A DNA stretch of 64,000 nt, taken from the NCBI GenBank assembly GCA_947501275.1, contig CANMVD010000001.1:1612001-1676000 (forward strand), given 5' to 3'. Positions within the stretch are counted from its first letter, which is position 1; the number at the start of each line of letters is the position of its first letter. The translations under genes and the position numbers were made by a program. Positions 63,285-64,000 of this stretch are shown piece by piece. Origin of the DNA: an uncultured Tateyamaria sp. (GTDB taxonomy: Bacteria > Pseudomonadota > Alphaproteobacteria > Rhodobacterales > Rhodobacteraceae). The notes below the pieces were generated by a model that saw only the letters and a list, made by a program, of their open reading frames with translations, made no database searches and had not been told where the DNA came from.

Positions 63285-64000
63285 TCACATCATTTCGTGA
63301 GACGCCGTGGCGATCAGGTTCTGGGCAACCGCAAAGCGCATGAGCGAGGCCCGGTCCGTCAGGTTCAACTTGCGCATGGCGCGTGATTTGTAGGTGCTGA
63401 CCGTCTTGTCGCTTAGATCCAGTTTGAAGCCGGTCTGTTTTTGGCTCAGCCCGCTGGCGAGTGCCGTCAGTACCGCCAATTCACGAGCACTCAGCAGTGC
63501 CTTGGGGTCGGTCTGCTGCTGAGACGGTGCAACCACGCCTGAGTGCACGCGCTGGAATTTTTGTGCAATGATCGGGCACAGAAAACGCCCCCCATAGGCG
63601 GCCGTCACAATGGCCAGATACAGGATGGACAAGTCCTGTTCCTTGGAAGCAAAGCAATCAACCCCTGCATCCAACACGTCATTCACGGTCTCATTTGAGG
63701 TGTCAAAACTGTAAGCGACGCTAAAGACGTCCTCACGATCCGCAATGGAGCCAAGATAGTCACGCGCGGAACCATCGATTTGCGCCGGGTCAAATACAAC
63801 AACCGTTTGATCGCCGCGTTCCACATCTTCGGAAATCTTGGTTGGATCGAATTCTTCCGCGTGGCATTCCAACGGCTGGAAAGCTGACAGCGATGCGCTG
63901 ACGCATTTGGACAAAACGGGATTTCGGTCAATGATGCAGGCCACGATGGGCCCGCGACCGGGTGCAACTTTGTGGTCCGTTGGTTCAAAGTCGATGGGCA
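63285..64000 (-). CDS. LuxR-type response regulator, running off the window edge
   Basis: A protein of at least 219 residues. The C-terminal HTH (LSARELAVLTALASGLSQKQ, LSDKTVSTYKSRAMRKLNLT) is of the LuxR/NarL type. The N-terminal part resembles a receiver: IVACIIDRNPVL at beta-1 with a single Asp, VVVFDPAQ with a candidate phospho-Asp, and CFASKEQ with the Lys. A GTG at 63944 falls inside beta-1; the frame continues upstream (IDFEPTDHKVAPGRGPIVAC) and the codon at the edge is xTG after CCC, so the real start is probably at or beyond 64000. Confidence 0.85.
   Translation of the reverse strand, partial: PIDFEPTDHKVAPGRGPIVACIIDRNPVLSKCVSASLSAFQPLECHAEEFDPTKISEDVERGDQTVVVFDPAQIDGSARDYLGSIADREDVFSVAYSFDTSNETVNDVLDAGVDCFASKEQDLSILYLAIVTAAYGGRFLCPIIAQKFQRVHSGVVAPSQQQTDPKALLSARELAVLTALASGLSQKQTGFKLDLSDKTVSTYKSRAMRKLNLTDRASLMRFAVAQNLIATASHEMM

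Noticed and set aside
1-64000. CRISPR arrays, tRNA or rRNA genes
   Set aside because: No regularly spaced short direct repeats and no cloverleaf or rRNA-like stretch was noticed on reading; a covariance-model search was not possible.

Overview
The window looks like a chromosomal segment of a marine alphaproteobacterium of the Rhodobacteraceae (Roseobacter group). This is inferred from moderately high G+C, the mix of LysR, SDR and DUF families, a HemP/imelysin/DUF1111/DUF1513 iron region, an Irr-type (ICE) box, and very large DUF11-repeat proteins; there is no rRNA marker to prove it. No rRNA, tRNA or CRISPR array was recognised.

Left part (1-31 kb) is an accessory, regulator-rich region. It opens with a decayed IS1182-type transposase and a small tyrosine recombinase. 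It then carries seven LysR regulators (2122, 3990, 7807, 10845, 11801, 12758, 25733), three of them in one operon. Also present are MerR, HxlR, TetR and AraC regulators, two tandem sulfotransferases, several short-chain dehydrogenases, an AhpD-like protein and many small proteins that look like dimeric alpha/beta-barrel (Dabb, DUF1330, ABM) folds. Several are paralogues of each other, so local duplication is likely. A class D beta-lactamase is translationally coupled to an HxlR regulator and faces a DUF899-DUF2182 pair. Ergothioneine genes egtB-egtD overlap at 22.7-24.9 kb. Decayed genes (IS1182, IS3, a VOC protein, an AhpD-like protein) show ongoing turnover.

Middle part (31.5-40.5 kb) is an iron/heme island. 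One minus-strand operon encodes a di-haem DUF1111 oxidoreductase, an imelysin, a DUF1513 protein and an IsdG/HmoA-type haem monooxygenase. A second encodes a 50-residue Cys protein, HemP, a 159-residue Cys-containing protein and an IrpA-type imelysin. A ferric-binding periplasmic protein, a DUF1289 protein and a Dps ferritin-like protein complete it. A near-perfect Irr/ICE box precedes dps, and related TGA-N9-T(C/A)A motifs precede the other iron operons.

Right part (41-64 kb) has a Na/phosphate cotransporter-like protein with a PhoU-like tail, an unusual LuxR-HTH/GAF/GAF/GAF/class III cyclase, and a small SnoaL-like protein. It then has a 4060-residue secreted protein with about 30 DUF11-type repeats, followed 11 bases later by an 1130-residue outer-membrane barrel protein. 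A LuxR-type response regulator runs off the right edge.
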